In this document: positions 23,380 through 34,496 of the stretch, piece by piece
Layout of the letters: each line of letters starts with the position of its first letter
How positions within the stretch are numbered: the first letter of the stretch is position 1
From: Sodiomyces alkalinus F11
Taxonomy: Eukaryota > Ascomycota > Sordariomycetes > Glomerellales > Plectosphaerellaceae
Length of the DNA: 64,000 bases
Assembly (NCBI RefSeq): GCF_003711515.1
Contig: NW_021167084.1
Location: 1,405,932 to 1,469,931 of the forward strand
Direction: 5' to 3'
The notes under the pieces: model-generated
What the model saw: only the letters and a program-made list of their open reading frames with translations
What the model was told of the DNA's origin: nothing
The model's database searches: none
Translations under genes and position numbers: made by a program

Positions 23380-23613
23380 GTTATAAGCCCGGCGTTCTAA
23401 TAAACGAAGCTATTTTGATCGATCCTATAGCTTCTAGGCTATTAAATCAGCCTTAAGTCTATAGCGGGTAGTTTAGTATTATTAGTAATGTCCGCCTGCT
23501 TTAGTTTTATTTAATCGTTTTATCGTTTTTAATCGTACTATCGTTTTAAGCGTTTAGTATAGTTAATTAACCTTTTCGTTTATTCTATTCCACTGCTTTT
23601 TATTAGTATAACG

Positions 23614-26600
23614 ATGGCTTCCACGGTAGTAGTGCCCGTTATAGGCCTTATAACGCTTACCTCTCTAAAAGACTAGAGGCCTTAGATTAAAGCCGTGATA
23701 ACTATCGCGTACTCCCACGATATCGCCGACCTCGTTAATCCCGACCTTAAAGAGGCTAAACGGCCTAAGCGCCGTATTCGAATCGATCCACCGTAACCTC
23801 CTACTATAGCCGAAGAACGTAACGCCACTAATTAGGAGATACTATTTAAGATCTAGTAGGTGGAAGAGGATCGGTATAAGGCTGAAAAGAGGGGGATTTA
23901 AGCACTCCACGACTATATCATAAAGACGGTTAGCCCTGCTTTAAAGGATTAGTACGCCGGTAAAAAGAAAGTTAAGGATATCCTGTATACCCTTAAGACG
24001 CACCTTAAGCTAACGAACGCCGCCTAGAAGTCAATGATTAAGAGACGCTAGGACGAATACCTCTAAAACGTTAGGCGTTTACCCTATAAGCGTTAGCTAG
24101 AAGACTTTATAAAGCTATACCGCGACGCCGAGACGTATAAAGTTTAAGAATACAATATTAAGGAATAATAGATAGACAGCTTCTTTAATGCTATCGGCTA
24201 CGTAGCACTAGAGTAGTTAGAAGGACGTTTTATATAGCTTATCCGGTTAGAAGAGGAAGACCTACCCTTAATTTAATCTATCGTGGAGGAATATACGATA
24301 TAGCTTTATCGCCGCTACCCGTACCGACTCGATAAGAAGCCTACCGTAGTATCCTTTTATACGGTAACCTTCCTAGGTAAGGATAAAGAAGGTAAGGATT
24401 AGCGGGTATAATCGGGATAGTAAGATGATTAGTAGTCCTCTCTATAGTAAAAGAAAGAGTGGCTTTATGATTACCGTAATAAAAAGAGGAGTAAATATAA
24501 CTATAAGCCTCTATAGAAGTGCCTAAACGGTAACGAGGTATATAGGAAAAAGGGATATACACCTTTAAAAGAAATCTTAGAATGCTATGACCGGATTATT
24601 AAGACCTGGGATAATAAACGTTAAAAGAGATTCCGGGAGAATATCGAAAAGGACGCTAAAAGCCTGAAAACGGGTACTGAAAAGGACTCTTAGAAGTTAT
24701 AGCCGAAAGAATCGTCGACGGAGGTATCTAATTTTATCGATAACCAGGATAAGGATTCCGACGAGGAATTCTATAGGATATACTCTTTTCTATAACTAAA
24801 CGGTAACGTTAGCAGTAACCTCTTTAACTAGCTATTAATCGATTCCGGCACCTTTAGGTATATTACTAACTAATAACACCTGCTATAGGACTTCGAACCT
24901 GCTATAAAAGAGTATCGTTTTTAGACGGGTGGTAGAGAGACTAAGCCAGTTAAGGGTTATAGTAGGATATAATTAGAAGTAGACGACGAATATAGTAATC
25001 CCTTCGTTTTAGTGCTAAATCGTGTTACTTTTATATAAGATTACCTAATAACCTTAATCGTAACCAGAAGATTAAAGGAATAGGGTATCGTTTTTAATAC
25101 CGACCTCGAGGTCTTAAAGGTTAAGAGATCTGCCGAAGAGGGCTTATTAGCCCTACTACTTAATAACGTTAACGATTAATACGCCCTTATTCTAACGGAT
25201 CGCTAATAGCACCTACTAAGCAGCTTCTTTAATAGCTCTATAACGCCTACTATAAGCGTGGTAGATGCTCGCTTATAGCACGAGAGGCTAGGGCACGCCG
25301 GCGCTACTACCCTTAATAAAATTAGAGATACCCTTATCGGAGGCGTTATTAAAGGAAAAGGTCCTCTTATAGTGAATTATAAGGCCTATACCCTTAGTAA
25401 GGCGAAGAAGGTAGTATCTAGACGGTCGCCTAACCACTAAACGACGATACCGTGGTATAGAGTAGAGATTAATCTTTTTAGCCTTAATAAGGCCTATAAC
25501 AGTATAAAGGTTATGATGCTTTTATACAATCTCTGTACTCGTTAAGCTATTATACGGTTCCTGCGTGACCATAAATTAGCCTTACCCACGTTAGTGAATT
25601 TTGAGTTCTTCCTTTAGAGGTAGTACTACTATATAATTGTAGTAATCCGCCTGGATAGAGAAAGATCCTTTTATAAAGGCTTCGATAAATAGGCCGACGA
25701 GAGAGGGATTTTGCTTAAGAGGTTATCGCTATATATAGCCGCGTAGAATCCGAAGGCAGAACGCCACGGCGATGTTATTTTTACTATCGCGAGGACCCTA
25801 GCCACGGCCTTAGGTATCTAATAGGATATATAGCCAGAACTAGTGGCTGCTATAGTATATCTATATAACCTTATCCCTCGGAAGGACCTGTAATAGAAAA
25901 CCCCTTAAGGGCAGATAGAGGATTAGATTAATAAATAAGGCCCGAAGAAGATCCTGACGAAGCCTATCGTTAGCCACCTAAACAGGTATGGTTATAGAGC
26001 CTATCTACTAACCGCGGATTATTAACGAGGTCGTAACCATAATACTAAGCTCGTAGAGAGAGTATATATCGGCTATTTAATCGGCTACGAGAGTATTAAT
26101 ATATACCAGATTTAGGTGCTAAAATTAGGGAGGATCCTGCGCACGAGAGACGTTACTTTTAACGATAAATAGCTATATAAAGATCGTGACCACGAATCTA
26201 AGGTGTTAATTAAGGTTTTCGAGTAGCTTAATCTGCCTATAGATTATTAACTCCACGATCTTTTAGGTATTACTACCGACGTGGTCGATTTTCACCCTTA
26301 AATGCTACTAGAATAGAATACTATAAGGGAGGCTATAGCGGCCGCTGCTGCTGCTGCTAGTGCTTCTAGGGGGGTGGATAGAGGTGCAGGTTTAATAACC
26401 ACTGCAGAATCTACAGAAGAATAATAATAGCAGGAATAGTAGGAGGCACCTAATTAACAGGCACGTGGAATAGGGCAAATAAGCCCTATAACGCCTTCCA
26501 CGCCTCCGGCGGCACCTGCTTTAACGTCTTCTATAATTACACCTATAACTATGCCTTTAACGGCACCTGTTTTCCCTCCTCTAATAATTATAAACGGTCC

Positions 26601-28720
26601 TCCTATACCATTAACTGGAACTACAGATCTACCGCCTGTTTTTAAACGGTCTAACGATACCGAAGATTAATCTGACGATACGGCCGTAACCGGCGATACC
26701 GTTAAGATAGGATTATTATCCCCTGACTAATCGGTTCTTAAAGAGGAATTAACCACTGCTACCGCCGTTAATCCGGTATCTACGGCTCCTACTGCGGTAG
26801 AGCCACCTGCTATAGCTGAGTCTTTATAAACCTCTTCTTCTACTACTATAGCTAACTAACCTGCTTCTATAAGCAGAAGAAACCGCCCTCCTATTATTCT
26901 AACGGCCGCTGCCGACCGGCCTGCCCGTAGTAGGCGTCTAACCGACCGTTATACCCCTCCTTTCTTTTATACCTTCTATAATTAGATCGAGATACCGAAG
27001 AAGCCGCTGCTACGCCGCGATATGCCTAAGGAACCTCTGAACTGGTCTTAAATGCTAAAGAGTCCCTATAAAACGGAATGGATTAAGGCCGCCTTCTAGG
27101 AGGTCGGTACGCTTAGGTTAATAGGCACCTTTAAACGGTGGGAATAGTCCTACTAGCAGGGGTATAGCTCGGGACTGCCTAAATTAGTTCTAAGGCTACT
27201 AGACCTTAAATAGGTTCTTAAGTATAAGGTCGATCCTACTAGTTACGTTAATAAGTTTAAGGCACACCTATACGTTTAAGGGGATTAATAACTAAATAAC
27301 CATCTTAACGCCTACGCCTCCACCCTCGCTAGAAGGACCTTTAGGTCGCTGATAGGCATTATAGCCCACTTTGATCTTAAGACTCGGTAACTTAATGCCG
27401 TCAACGTATTTACTAATACCCTGCTTAACGAGGAAATCTATATTAAAGACCCTCCTGTTTAGTAGCTGCTCTAGTCGGCTACGGGCCTTAAAGCCCACGA
27501 ATAGCTCGAGGACCTTTTAAAGTAACGCCCTCCTATATAACATAGAGGGATTTAAAGGCTACGCCGCGCGTTATATAACCTCCGCCGTTCCCTAAAGCTG
27601 TAGCACGAATAGCTCTCTTTAGTTTTAGGTAAGTGCGACCTAAAGTAATTAACTAAAGACGATTGCGTCTTTAAAAGTAAGGAACTAATCGCGTTCTTCT
27701 ACGTAGACGATATTATTTTAATCTATAGGAAGGATTATTAATCTACTGCTAATAACCTTATATAACGGATATAGTAGCACTTCTAGATTAGAGATCTAGG
27801 CCTAATTAAGTGGTTCCTGGGGATTAGGGTGATTCGAGATCGCTAATAACGCAGGCTTTAGCTTTCCCTCGAGAACTATATCACCGATAAGATAAAGGCG
27901 TTATAGGTGGATTATAGAGGTTATAGGGTTAAAAGCCCTCTTCCTTATCCTAACGTTTTGGAACTATCTACTACCGACTAATAAACCTCCGAAGAATTAA
28001 TATATTTATATCTTCGGAAGGTCGGTTCTATTAACTACGCCGCCTATTAGACCCGGCCTAACGTCTCTAAAGCCGCTTCGAGGCTTACCGAATTTAGCAT
28101 TAACCCGTTAAAATAGTATCACGAGGCTGCTAATAGGTGCCTAAAGTATCTCGGCTCGATAAAGACCCTATGCCTTTACTTCGGACCACGTAAAGACCAT
28201 TAAAAGCCTGTACTCCTCTATGCTTCCGACGCCGCCTTCGTAGACGACCGTGAGACTAGGTATAGCTTATAAGAGTACACGACCCTGCTATTCGGCGGTT
28301 CTATAGACTAGAAAGTAAATAAGTAAATAAGCGTCGTGACCTCTAGTACTAAGACCGAGCTTATAGCACTTTCTGCTACTATTAGGTAGTATATCGCGTC
28401 GAGGCATTTAATAAAGAACCTAATACTAACCTTTAAGGAGGAACCACTAATAGTATACTACGATAATTAATAGACTAAGTAGCTACTAGAATCCCTTAGG
28501 CTATAGGTTACCTCGAAATTAAAGTATCTTAATATCCACGCCCTTTAGATCCGATAAACCGTTTAAAAAGGGACCGTCTTAATTAATTAGATCGCTACCC
28601 ACGATATAGTTAGCGATAGCCTTAAAAAGGTACTGCCCCCGTAGTAACATAGGGCGTTTATATATCTGTTAGGGATAGAGGTCCTAAGCCACGGGGCCTA
28701 AGGTAATTTATAAGAGGCGC
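23614..28720 (+). pseudogene. Copia gag-pol polyprotein relic
   Basis: From the ATG at 23614 (MASTVVVPVIGL) the gag region runs to about 24780. The protease motif D-S-G sits at 24841-24849. The integrase has an H-E-R-L-G-H segment near 25276 (part of the HHCC zinc domain) and a catalytic core to about 25900. Reverse transcriptase follows at about 27030-27960, with the active-site YVDD at 27700-27711. RNase H (Y-A-S-D-A-A, later Y-Y-D-N) lies at about 28200-28700. Dozens of TAG/TAA codons stand where Gln or Trp is expected. The copia subclass is shown by integrase preceding reverse transcriptase. It is non-functional. Confidence 0.9.
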
Positions 28721-28991
28721 GGTGCTGAGTTTATAATCTGTAGCCTAGATTAACCGTGGTTTTAGTGCCCTTTAGATTATTATTTGGGTACCCGTTTTTA
28801 ACGTGGTTTTAAGGTTAATTTGACTACCTGTTTTTACACGTTTTTAACGTTTTTAGGCATAAAAGGAGCGCGCTTTTTAATAAGCCGTTCTTTAACTGTT
28901 AGATTAATATCTAGGCCACTATTTTACCCTAGATTTACGGCTTTAAAACAAGCAGAATAGTTAGGATTAATCCTGTAGTCCTGGGAGGGTG

Positions 28992-29184
28992 TGTTAGATA
29001 CTATAGCCACCTTATCGGGGTGTGATAAACTATATAGTGTTAGATGTGTGGAATACCTTAGTCCTATATATCCACACTTATTTCCCCTGCTTTTTCCGTA
29101 TAGTTAGATATTCCCGTGAAGTATCACAAACTTCACTTAGATAAATACACACATAATTCCGCGTACCTTATTTATGTTCTAACA
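28992..29184 (+). repeat. 3' LTR of the copia element
   Basis: 193 bp, beginning TGTTAGATAC and ending TTCTAACA, directly preceded by the polypurine tract. It contains an internal echo of its own start (GTGTTAGATG at about 29037). Confidence 0.85.
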
Positions 29185-29595
29185 AAATGCATTGCTTATA
29201 AATGTATAAACGAGGAGTGCTGAGTACATGTAGGATGCGTGTGGTTAGTAAGCCCTTTACGTAAGACATAACAAAGTTCCCTCCTGCAGGTACCTCCACT
29301 CGGCGCATCTCCCCCCTGTCTCACGTCTCACTTCTCGGTCTCGGTCTCGGTCTCACAGTCTCACATGCACCACAGCCCAACCGCATCCCGGCTCCTTAAT
29401 CCCCCTCTTCACTTCTCCTCTGCATCAGATCAAGCCACATTCCGATGTCACTCTCCAACTCCTTCTCTCTTTCCTTTCCCGGACCTCCTCATTCCAATTT
29501 GATGCCAAACCTATGAGTATCAATCAGTATCCCTCCCAAATCACGGTCAATAACCTCCCGAGTCCAGACTCAGAGTGCAGAGTCAAGACTTCATA
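29185..29595. other. Promoter region of the FAD dehydrogenase gene
   Basis: Normal-composition DNA between the retrotransposon and the FAD gene. It carries a short GGTCTC tandem repeat at 29337-29355 and pyrimidine-rich leader sequence. No defined binding site could be assigned. Confidence 0.45.
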
Positions 29596-31428
29596 ATGGC
29601 GTCCCAGTCGGACTCCACGGCCTCTTCCGCCGAGAGCGGACCCAACGGCAGCGGTTCTAACCCCAAGAAACCCATTATCATCGTCGGCGCGGGCCTCGCC
29701 GGCCTCGTAACCGCCTTCGAAGCGGCCGTCCAGCGCAAAGTGCCCACCATCCTCGTCGACCAGGAATCCCGCCTCAACGTGGGAGGCCAAGCCTTCTGGT
29801 CTCTCGGCGGCCTCTTCCTCGTCGACTCGGCCCAGCAGCGCCGCATGGGCATCCGGGACTCCAAGGCCCTGGCCCTGCGCGACTGGCTCTCCACCGCGCG
29901 CTTCGACCGCGAATCCACCGGCGACTGTGAGGACTACTGGCCGCGCCGCTGGGCCGAGGCCTTTGTCGACTTCGCCGCCGACAAGTCCGCCGACGGGTTC
30001 GAGGCCTACGTGAAAGCCCGCGGTCTGGGCTTCCTGTTCAATGTCGGCTGGGCGGAGCGCGGGGACGGCAGGGCCGACGGCCACGGGAACTCGGTGCCCC
30101 GCTTCCACGTCTCCTGGGGTACGGGGCCCGAAGTCGTCCGCGTGTTCCTGGACCCCGTGCTCCGGGCCGAGAAGGAAGGTGTGGTGGAGTTTCGCTGCCG
30201 TCACGTCGTGGATGAGATCGTCACCGACCCTTCCACGGGCCGGGCCGTCGGCGTCCGTGGTCGGGTTCTCGAAGACGACGACGCGCCGCGCGGCGTGTCC
30301 TCTTCTCGAAGGGAAATCTCCACCTTCGAGCTCCTCGGTTCCGCTGTCGTCGTCACGTCGGGCGGCATAGGAGGCAACGTCGACGCCGTGAAAGCCGCCT
30401 GGCCCACCGACCGCCTCGGGTCCCAGGTGCCGCAGCACTTCGTCGTCGGCGTCCCCGCCCACGTCGACGGGCGCATGATCTCCATCGCCGAGCGGGCGGG
30501 CGCCCGCGTCATCAACCGCGACCGCATGTGGCACTACACCGAGGGCATCGAGAACTGGAACCCCATCTGGCCGGGCCACGGTATCCGCGTGCTCCCCGCG
30601 CCGTCGTCCCTCTGGCTCGACGCCACGGGATCCCGCCTCCCGCCGTTCCTCTACCCGGGCACCGACACGCTCGCGACGCTGAAACACATCTGCGCCACGG
30701 GGTACGACTATTCGTGGTTCATCCTCGACCAGACCATCATCGCAAGGGAGTTCGCGCTGTCCGGGTCGGAGCAGAACCCGGACGTCACGGGCAAGAGCAT
30801 CTGGCAGGTCCTGACGCAGCGCGTGCTGGGCAAGAAGGGCACGGTCCCCGTGCAGAACTTCCAGAAGCACGGTCGTGATTTCGTGGTCCGCGACACCCTC
30901 GAGGCGCTGGTGGAGGGGATGAATGCCCTGGCGGCGGAGCGCGGCGGGCCGGCCCTCGACTTTGAGGAGATCCGCGACGTGGTGGAGGCGCGCGACGCCC
31001 AGTTCGAGAACCCGTACGCGAAGGACGCGCAGGCCATGCTGATCCGCAATGCGCGCGAGTACTGGCCTGATCGCCGCAGCCGGGTCGCGCCTCCGCATCG
31101 CCTCCTTGATCCTGCTCACGGGCCCCTCATCGCCGTGCGTATGAACTTGCTCACCCGCAAGACCTTGGGCGGGATTGAGACGGACTTGCGCAGTCGTGTG
31201 ATGAGGTCTGATGGTAGGACGCCGCTCCCTGGGCTGTATGCCGCGGGCGAGGCGGCTGGGTTCGGCGGAGGAGGGGTGCACGGGTATAGCTCGCTCGAGG
31301 GCACCTTTTTGGGAGGGTGTATCTTCTCTGGCCGGGCTGCCGGTCGGGCTGTCGCCGAGGAAGTTCTGGGTGCTGGTTCGGAGGCTGGTTCGGGTCCTCC
31401 AGGACCGCCTCCTTCAAGCAGGTTATGA
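29596..31428 (+). CDS. FAD-dependent dehydrogenase (FAD_binding_2 / KsdD-like flavoprotein), bacterial type
   Basis: A single uninterrupted exon gives 610 residues. The start ATG at 29596 (TAATGG context) opens a Ser/Gly-rich leader of about 25 residues, then the dinucleotide-binding GAGLAG (residues 31-36) with an acidic L-V-D-Q-E end to the second strand. Further signatures are N-V-G-G-Q-A-F-W-S-L-G-G-L-F, H-W-P-like P-R-R-W-A-E-A, G-N-S-V-P-R-F-H, R-D-R-M-W-H-Y-T-E-G, and at the end LPGLYAAGEAAGFGGGGVHG followed by E-G-T-F-L-G-G-C. These fit the conserved 'FAD-binding dehydrogenase' group common in actinobacteria (Mycobacterium Rv0785-like), related to ketosteroid dehydrogenases and fumarate reductases. 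The substrate is unknown. The lack of introns and close bacterial likeness raise horizontal transfer as a possibility. GC content resembles neighbouring exons. Confidence 0.9.
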   Translation: MASQSDSTASSAESGPNGSGSNPKKPIIIVGAGLAGLVTAFEAAVQRKVPTILVDQESRLNVGGQAFWSLGGLFLVDSAQQRRMGIRDSKALALRDWLSTARFDRESTGDCEDYWPRRWAEAFVDFAADKSADGFEAYVKARGLGFLFNVGWAERGDGRADGHGNSVPRFHVSWGTGPEVVRVFLDPVLRAEKEGVVEFRCRHVVDEIVTDPSTGRAVGVRGRVLEDDDAPRGVSSSRREISTFELLGSAVVVTSGGIGGNVDAVKAAWPTDRLGSQVPQHFVVGVPAHVDGRMISIAERAGARVINRDRMWHYTEGIENWNPIWPGHGIRVLPAPSSLWLDATGSRLPPFLYPGTDTLATLKHICATGYDYSWFILDQTIIAREFALSGSEQNPDVTGKSIWQVLTQRVLGKKGTVPVQNFQKHGRDFVVRDTLEALVEGMNALAAERGGPALDFEEIRDVVEARDAQFENPYAKDAQAMLIRNAREYWPDRRSRVAPPHRLLDPAHGPLIAVRMNLLTRKTLGGIETDLRSRVMRSDGRTPLPGLYAAGEAAGFGGGGVHGYSSLEGTFLGGCIFSGRAAGRAVAEEVLGAGSEAGSGPPGPPPSSRL

Positions 31429-31628
31429 GCAAACCACTGATGACGACAGTTACGATGTTGATGTTGATATGGATTTCTTTCTTTTCTTTCCTTTCCTTTT
31501 TTTTTTCTTCCTCTTTTTCTTCTTCTCACTTTTTGTTTGATTCATCTACACATCTAGCGGGTTTATTCTGCTTCTGCTCTTTTCGAAGAACCTATTTTCA
31601 GCGGTTTATCGGTCCATGCCCTCGTCTT

Positions 31629-32402
31629 TCAGACGATGGAATCCGAATATCTCTCGCTTTGACTCTCTTGGTCCCTCCAAACATGACCATGGCTTGGCAC
31701 AAAGCGGCGTTTGCATAGGGGGCATCTATAATGGTATCTAGAATACCATTGGGCGATGCAGGTCGAGTGGAAAACGTGACCACAACGCAGATGGCGGACC
31801 AAATCTTCGTCCTCCAGGTCTTCCATGCATATCGCGCTGTCGCGGGGGAAGTCAGCAAGAGACCCAGACACCCAAGACCGCACGGTCAAAGGGGCGTCAA
31901 CATGTTACATGACTGCCACCTACCATTCAGACAACGACTCGAGCCAGGCCAAAGGGCGAACAGTTCGTCCCTTGCGGCCGCCCGGACCCGTGGCCTTCTT
32001 GACGCAATGGAATTCTTCCTCGGGCGCCTCCGCGTCGAGTTGCCACAGTGGCCCGCCGTTCGGCTCGAGGTCAAGGTCACTCGGCGACAATCTTCTTACT
32101 TCTGCTTCTGCGTCTACCGGCCCGAGACGGCGGTGCTGTATCCTGTTGATGTTGCGCTTTCACTCTTAGCCATCGTGAGGCAGAGGAAGAGAACATGAAA
32201 TAACATAGAATGGTACGGGTGTATCACATCATGTATGGCACGGTACGTACTCAATGGCGACGATCATACAGCAACTGAAAAGTATCAGCACACTGAACGG
32301 GACAATGATCGCGATGCTGAGCCCGATTGCGATTCTGCCGATAAGATCAGAGTGGTGGGGGGGCATGGGCGAAATGGTCGGAATGGGGATGGGGGCGTCC
32401 AT
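31629..32402 (-). CDS. Membrane-anchored RING-H2 zinc finger protein (probable E3 ubiquitin ligase)
   Basis: Three exons on the minus strand: 32402-32251, 32142-31924 and 31836-31629, with introns of 108 bp (GTACGT..CAG) and 87 bp (GTAGGT..CAG, GCTGAC branch point). Phases agree and give 192 residues. The amino-terminal region (about residues 21-50) is one hydrophobic helix with L-I-L-F-S-C-C. An acidic linker follows. The RING-H2 domain covers residues about 125-170: C-A-I-C, then R-C-G-H-V-F-H-S-T-C, then C-P-L-C, i.e. the C3H2C3 order. The likely role is E3 ligase activity at an endomembrane. The start is uncertain: a TGA lies 12 nt upstream in frame, and before it a Cys-rich open stretch might belong to an extra 5' exon. 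The acceptor of intron 1 was chosen because it alone keeps the frame open. Confidence 0.75.
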
Positions 32403-33806
32403 GGCTTCTGTCGCTCAGCGGTGCGGTTGAACTTGGGACTCAGGGCCCCAGGTGCCGACGACACACTCCTGGGCAATACAGTTGTCGTTGCATAAACTGA
32501 AGACGCAAGGCAAGTCTCATGCCATCGTCGATGGGGGAGTGATGGAATAATGGTGGGTGGGTGTGCCGGGGCGACCATAAGGAGAAGATACCTACTGGAT
32601 CATGAACCTGGGTAACATCGTATATACCTAGAGGGGTCGAGTCTTAATTATACTCAAGCAGTCAAGCTGACTTTAACCCTCAGGGGGGGCATGAAGACGC
32701 CTCAGGTCCTCGGATACGAGGCGATGTCCGGAACTCTATACTGGCTGAGTCGTTGGTGGCGTCGCGCCGTCGTCTGATTGCACACGGAGAAACCACTTGC
32801 CAGTTATTGTTTACACCAAGTGAAATGCCCTGGCTAAGGACCCTCAAGGAGTCAAGAGATGTATGGGGATGTGGACTAACCAACTCACCAAGGACCGTTG
32901 AAGGGCTTGTGATATCACCAGGATTCAGGTATCTCGTGCAACCTGTAGTTCACACATAATATACCTGTTATATTGCGACGTTATTGAAGCCAATGATTTA
33001 CTATCGCGGTCACTATTCAGAAGGGAAAATGGGGTTTGGGGCTGTCAACTAAAACGGAGGTCATATGCGGAATGCCATACTGATATGCTGGCGATGGGGC
33101 GGGTTCCATCAATCAACAGAACCTCCACTACCAGAGAGAGCCCAACTTACCGGACAGAGAATTGTCTACTGGTTGTGATTGTCAATCTGGAATAGTCAAA
33201 GCATTGACTGGACAGCTCTGTAGAGTCTAGACTCCAGTCCTCACTCCTGTACAGGACCCAGGGGTAATGTGGAAGCTGTGGACAAGTCCTACAGTCCTAC
33301 AGTCGGTCGACACGGACTAGTTAATTCTTCCGACAAATCGACGGTCAGGAGATAATCCCACCTTGGTACTCAAAAAGTCATTCACGGTCGGCATAGCGTG
33401 TGGGCTGATACTGATAGGCGCTGGCGTGGCCTGATTCATGTAAGTGACGCCGGAGCTGTCAAACTCTCACGAGTCACCCACACCACACGAAATACAACAG
33501 CCCATACAACCGGAAGTGCTGCCTATAGGCGTCGTCCTCTTGCTGTGAGCTCACGCTTACATGCAATGTACGGAGGCGGGAGGACCAAGAAGTCCTTGAA
33601 GTCCTGGTGGGAAAGTAAACAGCACAATAAACGCTACATGTAGATTGTATGTGAGAATATTCAGTAAAACGTCAGGCAGAACGTTCCAAAAAGAAGAAGA
33701 AAAAAAAGAAGAAAAAAATACCTAGTTGACATCAAAGATTCAAACGGTAAATGAGAAACAAACGAGGGTCATAGACATCCGATCAAGGCATCGCCGGCTC
33801 CTCCTC
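32403..33806. other. Intergenic region, no gene seen
   Basis: This includes the putative promoter and possible upstream exon of the RING gene and the 3' flank of the hypothetical gene ending at 33807. An A/G-rich patch of GAAGAAGAAAAAAAAG units lies at 33693-33719. No further feature is supported. Confidence 0.45.
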
Positions 33807-34496
33807 CTACTTCTTCCCATGCCGGAGATACGCACTAGGCGGTGTCGTCAACGTAACCATATAATTCTCCCCCGTATTGGCAACCGCATGAACATAGACA
33901 TCCTCCCCATAAGGCCAGTTATCCGGCACCTTGACGCTATCCCGGGCGTCATACTGCGCATAATCATCCGGCGACACCTCCTCAGAGACGAGACACTTCT
34001 GCACCGCCTCGACCGCATCCGCGCGCCGAACAAAGGCACCCTGGATTTCCGTCGAAATGGCCGGGTCGGCCTTGTAGTCGATCGTAGTCTGGAGCACGTA
34101 GTGCAGGTGGTCAACCCCGCCAGGGAGGAGGACCGTCCCGTCCGGGACCGCCCGCAGCTTCTCCGGGTTGGGATTGGTGTCGGTCCCCACCGTGAACACC
34201 TGGCCCGCCGGCGCCTTGGCGTAGACCACGATGCCGTCGCCGTGCTGCCAGCTCTCGGCCGTCTGCGGCGTCTTCTCCTCGTAGAGGTCGAAGTCGGACT
34301 TGTCGTAGCCCAGTTGCGGGATCACTTGCAGGGCGAACTTTTTGGCCGCGGCGAGCTCCGAGTGCGTGCCCAGGACGTAGACGCGCGGGATGGGGTTCTG
34401 CTTGCCCACGGCGGCTTCGCGCTCGTCGACGGTGAGGACGGTGTGGTAGAGGAGGTCTGGGACGTGGGCGCTTTCGGGTTTTCCTTCTGACGCCAT
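33807..34496 (-). CDS. Conserved-looking hypothetical protein
   Basis: A single exon of 229 residues starting at ATG 34496 (GGCGTCAGAAGG follows). It has no signal peptide and no membrane segment. The composition is that of a soluble globular protein, with an H-L-H-Y-V-L-Q-T segment in the middle and Y-G-E-D-V-Y-V-H-A-V-A-N-T near the end. I do not recognise a family. Coding character is supported by uninterrupted length, codon composition similar to neighbours, and protein-like residue pattern. A long opposite-strand frame over the same DNA was judged a shadow. Confidence 0.7.
   Translation of the reverse strand: MASEGKPESAHVPDLLYHTVLTVDEREAAVGKQNPIPRVYVLGTHSELAAAKKFALQVIPQLGYDKSDFDLYEEKTPQTAESWQHGDGIVVYAKAPAGQVFTVGTDTNPNPEKLRAVPDGTVLLPGGVDHLHYVLQTTIDYKADPAISTEIQGAFVRRADAVEAVQKCLVSEEVSPDDYAQYDARDSVKVPDNWPYGEDVYVHAVANTGENYMVTLTTPPSAYLRHGKK

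Larger units (their letters stand above)
23227..29184 (+). mobile_element. Ty1/copia LTR retrotransposon, RIP-inactivated, 5' LTR truncated
   Basis: Near-identical terminal repeats occur at 23227-23379 and 28992-29184 in direct orientation. The right LTR starts TGTTAGA after a purine-rich tract (CTGGGAGGGTG) and ends TCTAACA, the usual TG..CA borders. The left copy lacks roughly the first 40 bp, so no target duplication can be matched. The internal region encodes, in the copia order, gag, protease, integrase, reverse transcriptase and RNase H, all with many TAG/TAA stops. Composition is AT-rich with TA excess and CA/TG depletion, as RIP gives. The element is in the same orientation as the upstream dehydrogenase gene. 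Confidence 0.93.

Noticed and set aside
29524..31281. 585-codon open frame antisense to the FAD dehydrogenase
   Set aside because: It is the GC-rich shadow of a well-supported enzyme gene; composition is Arg/Gly/Val/Asp-rich with no recognisable pattern.
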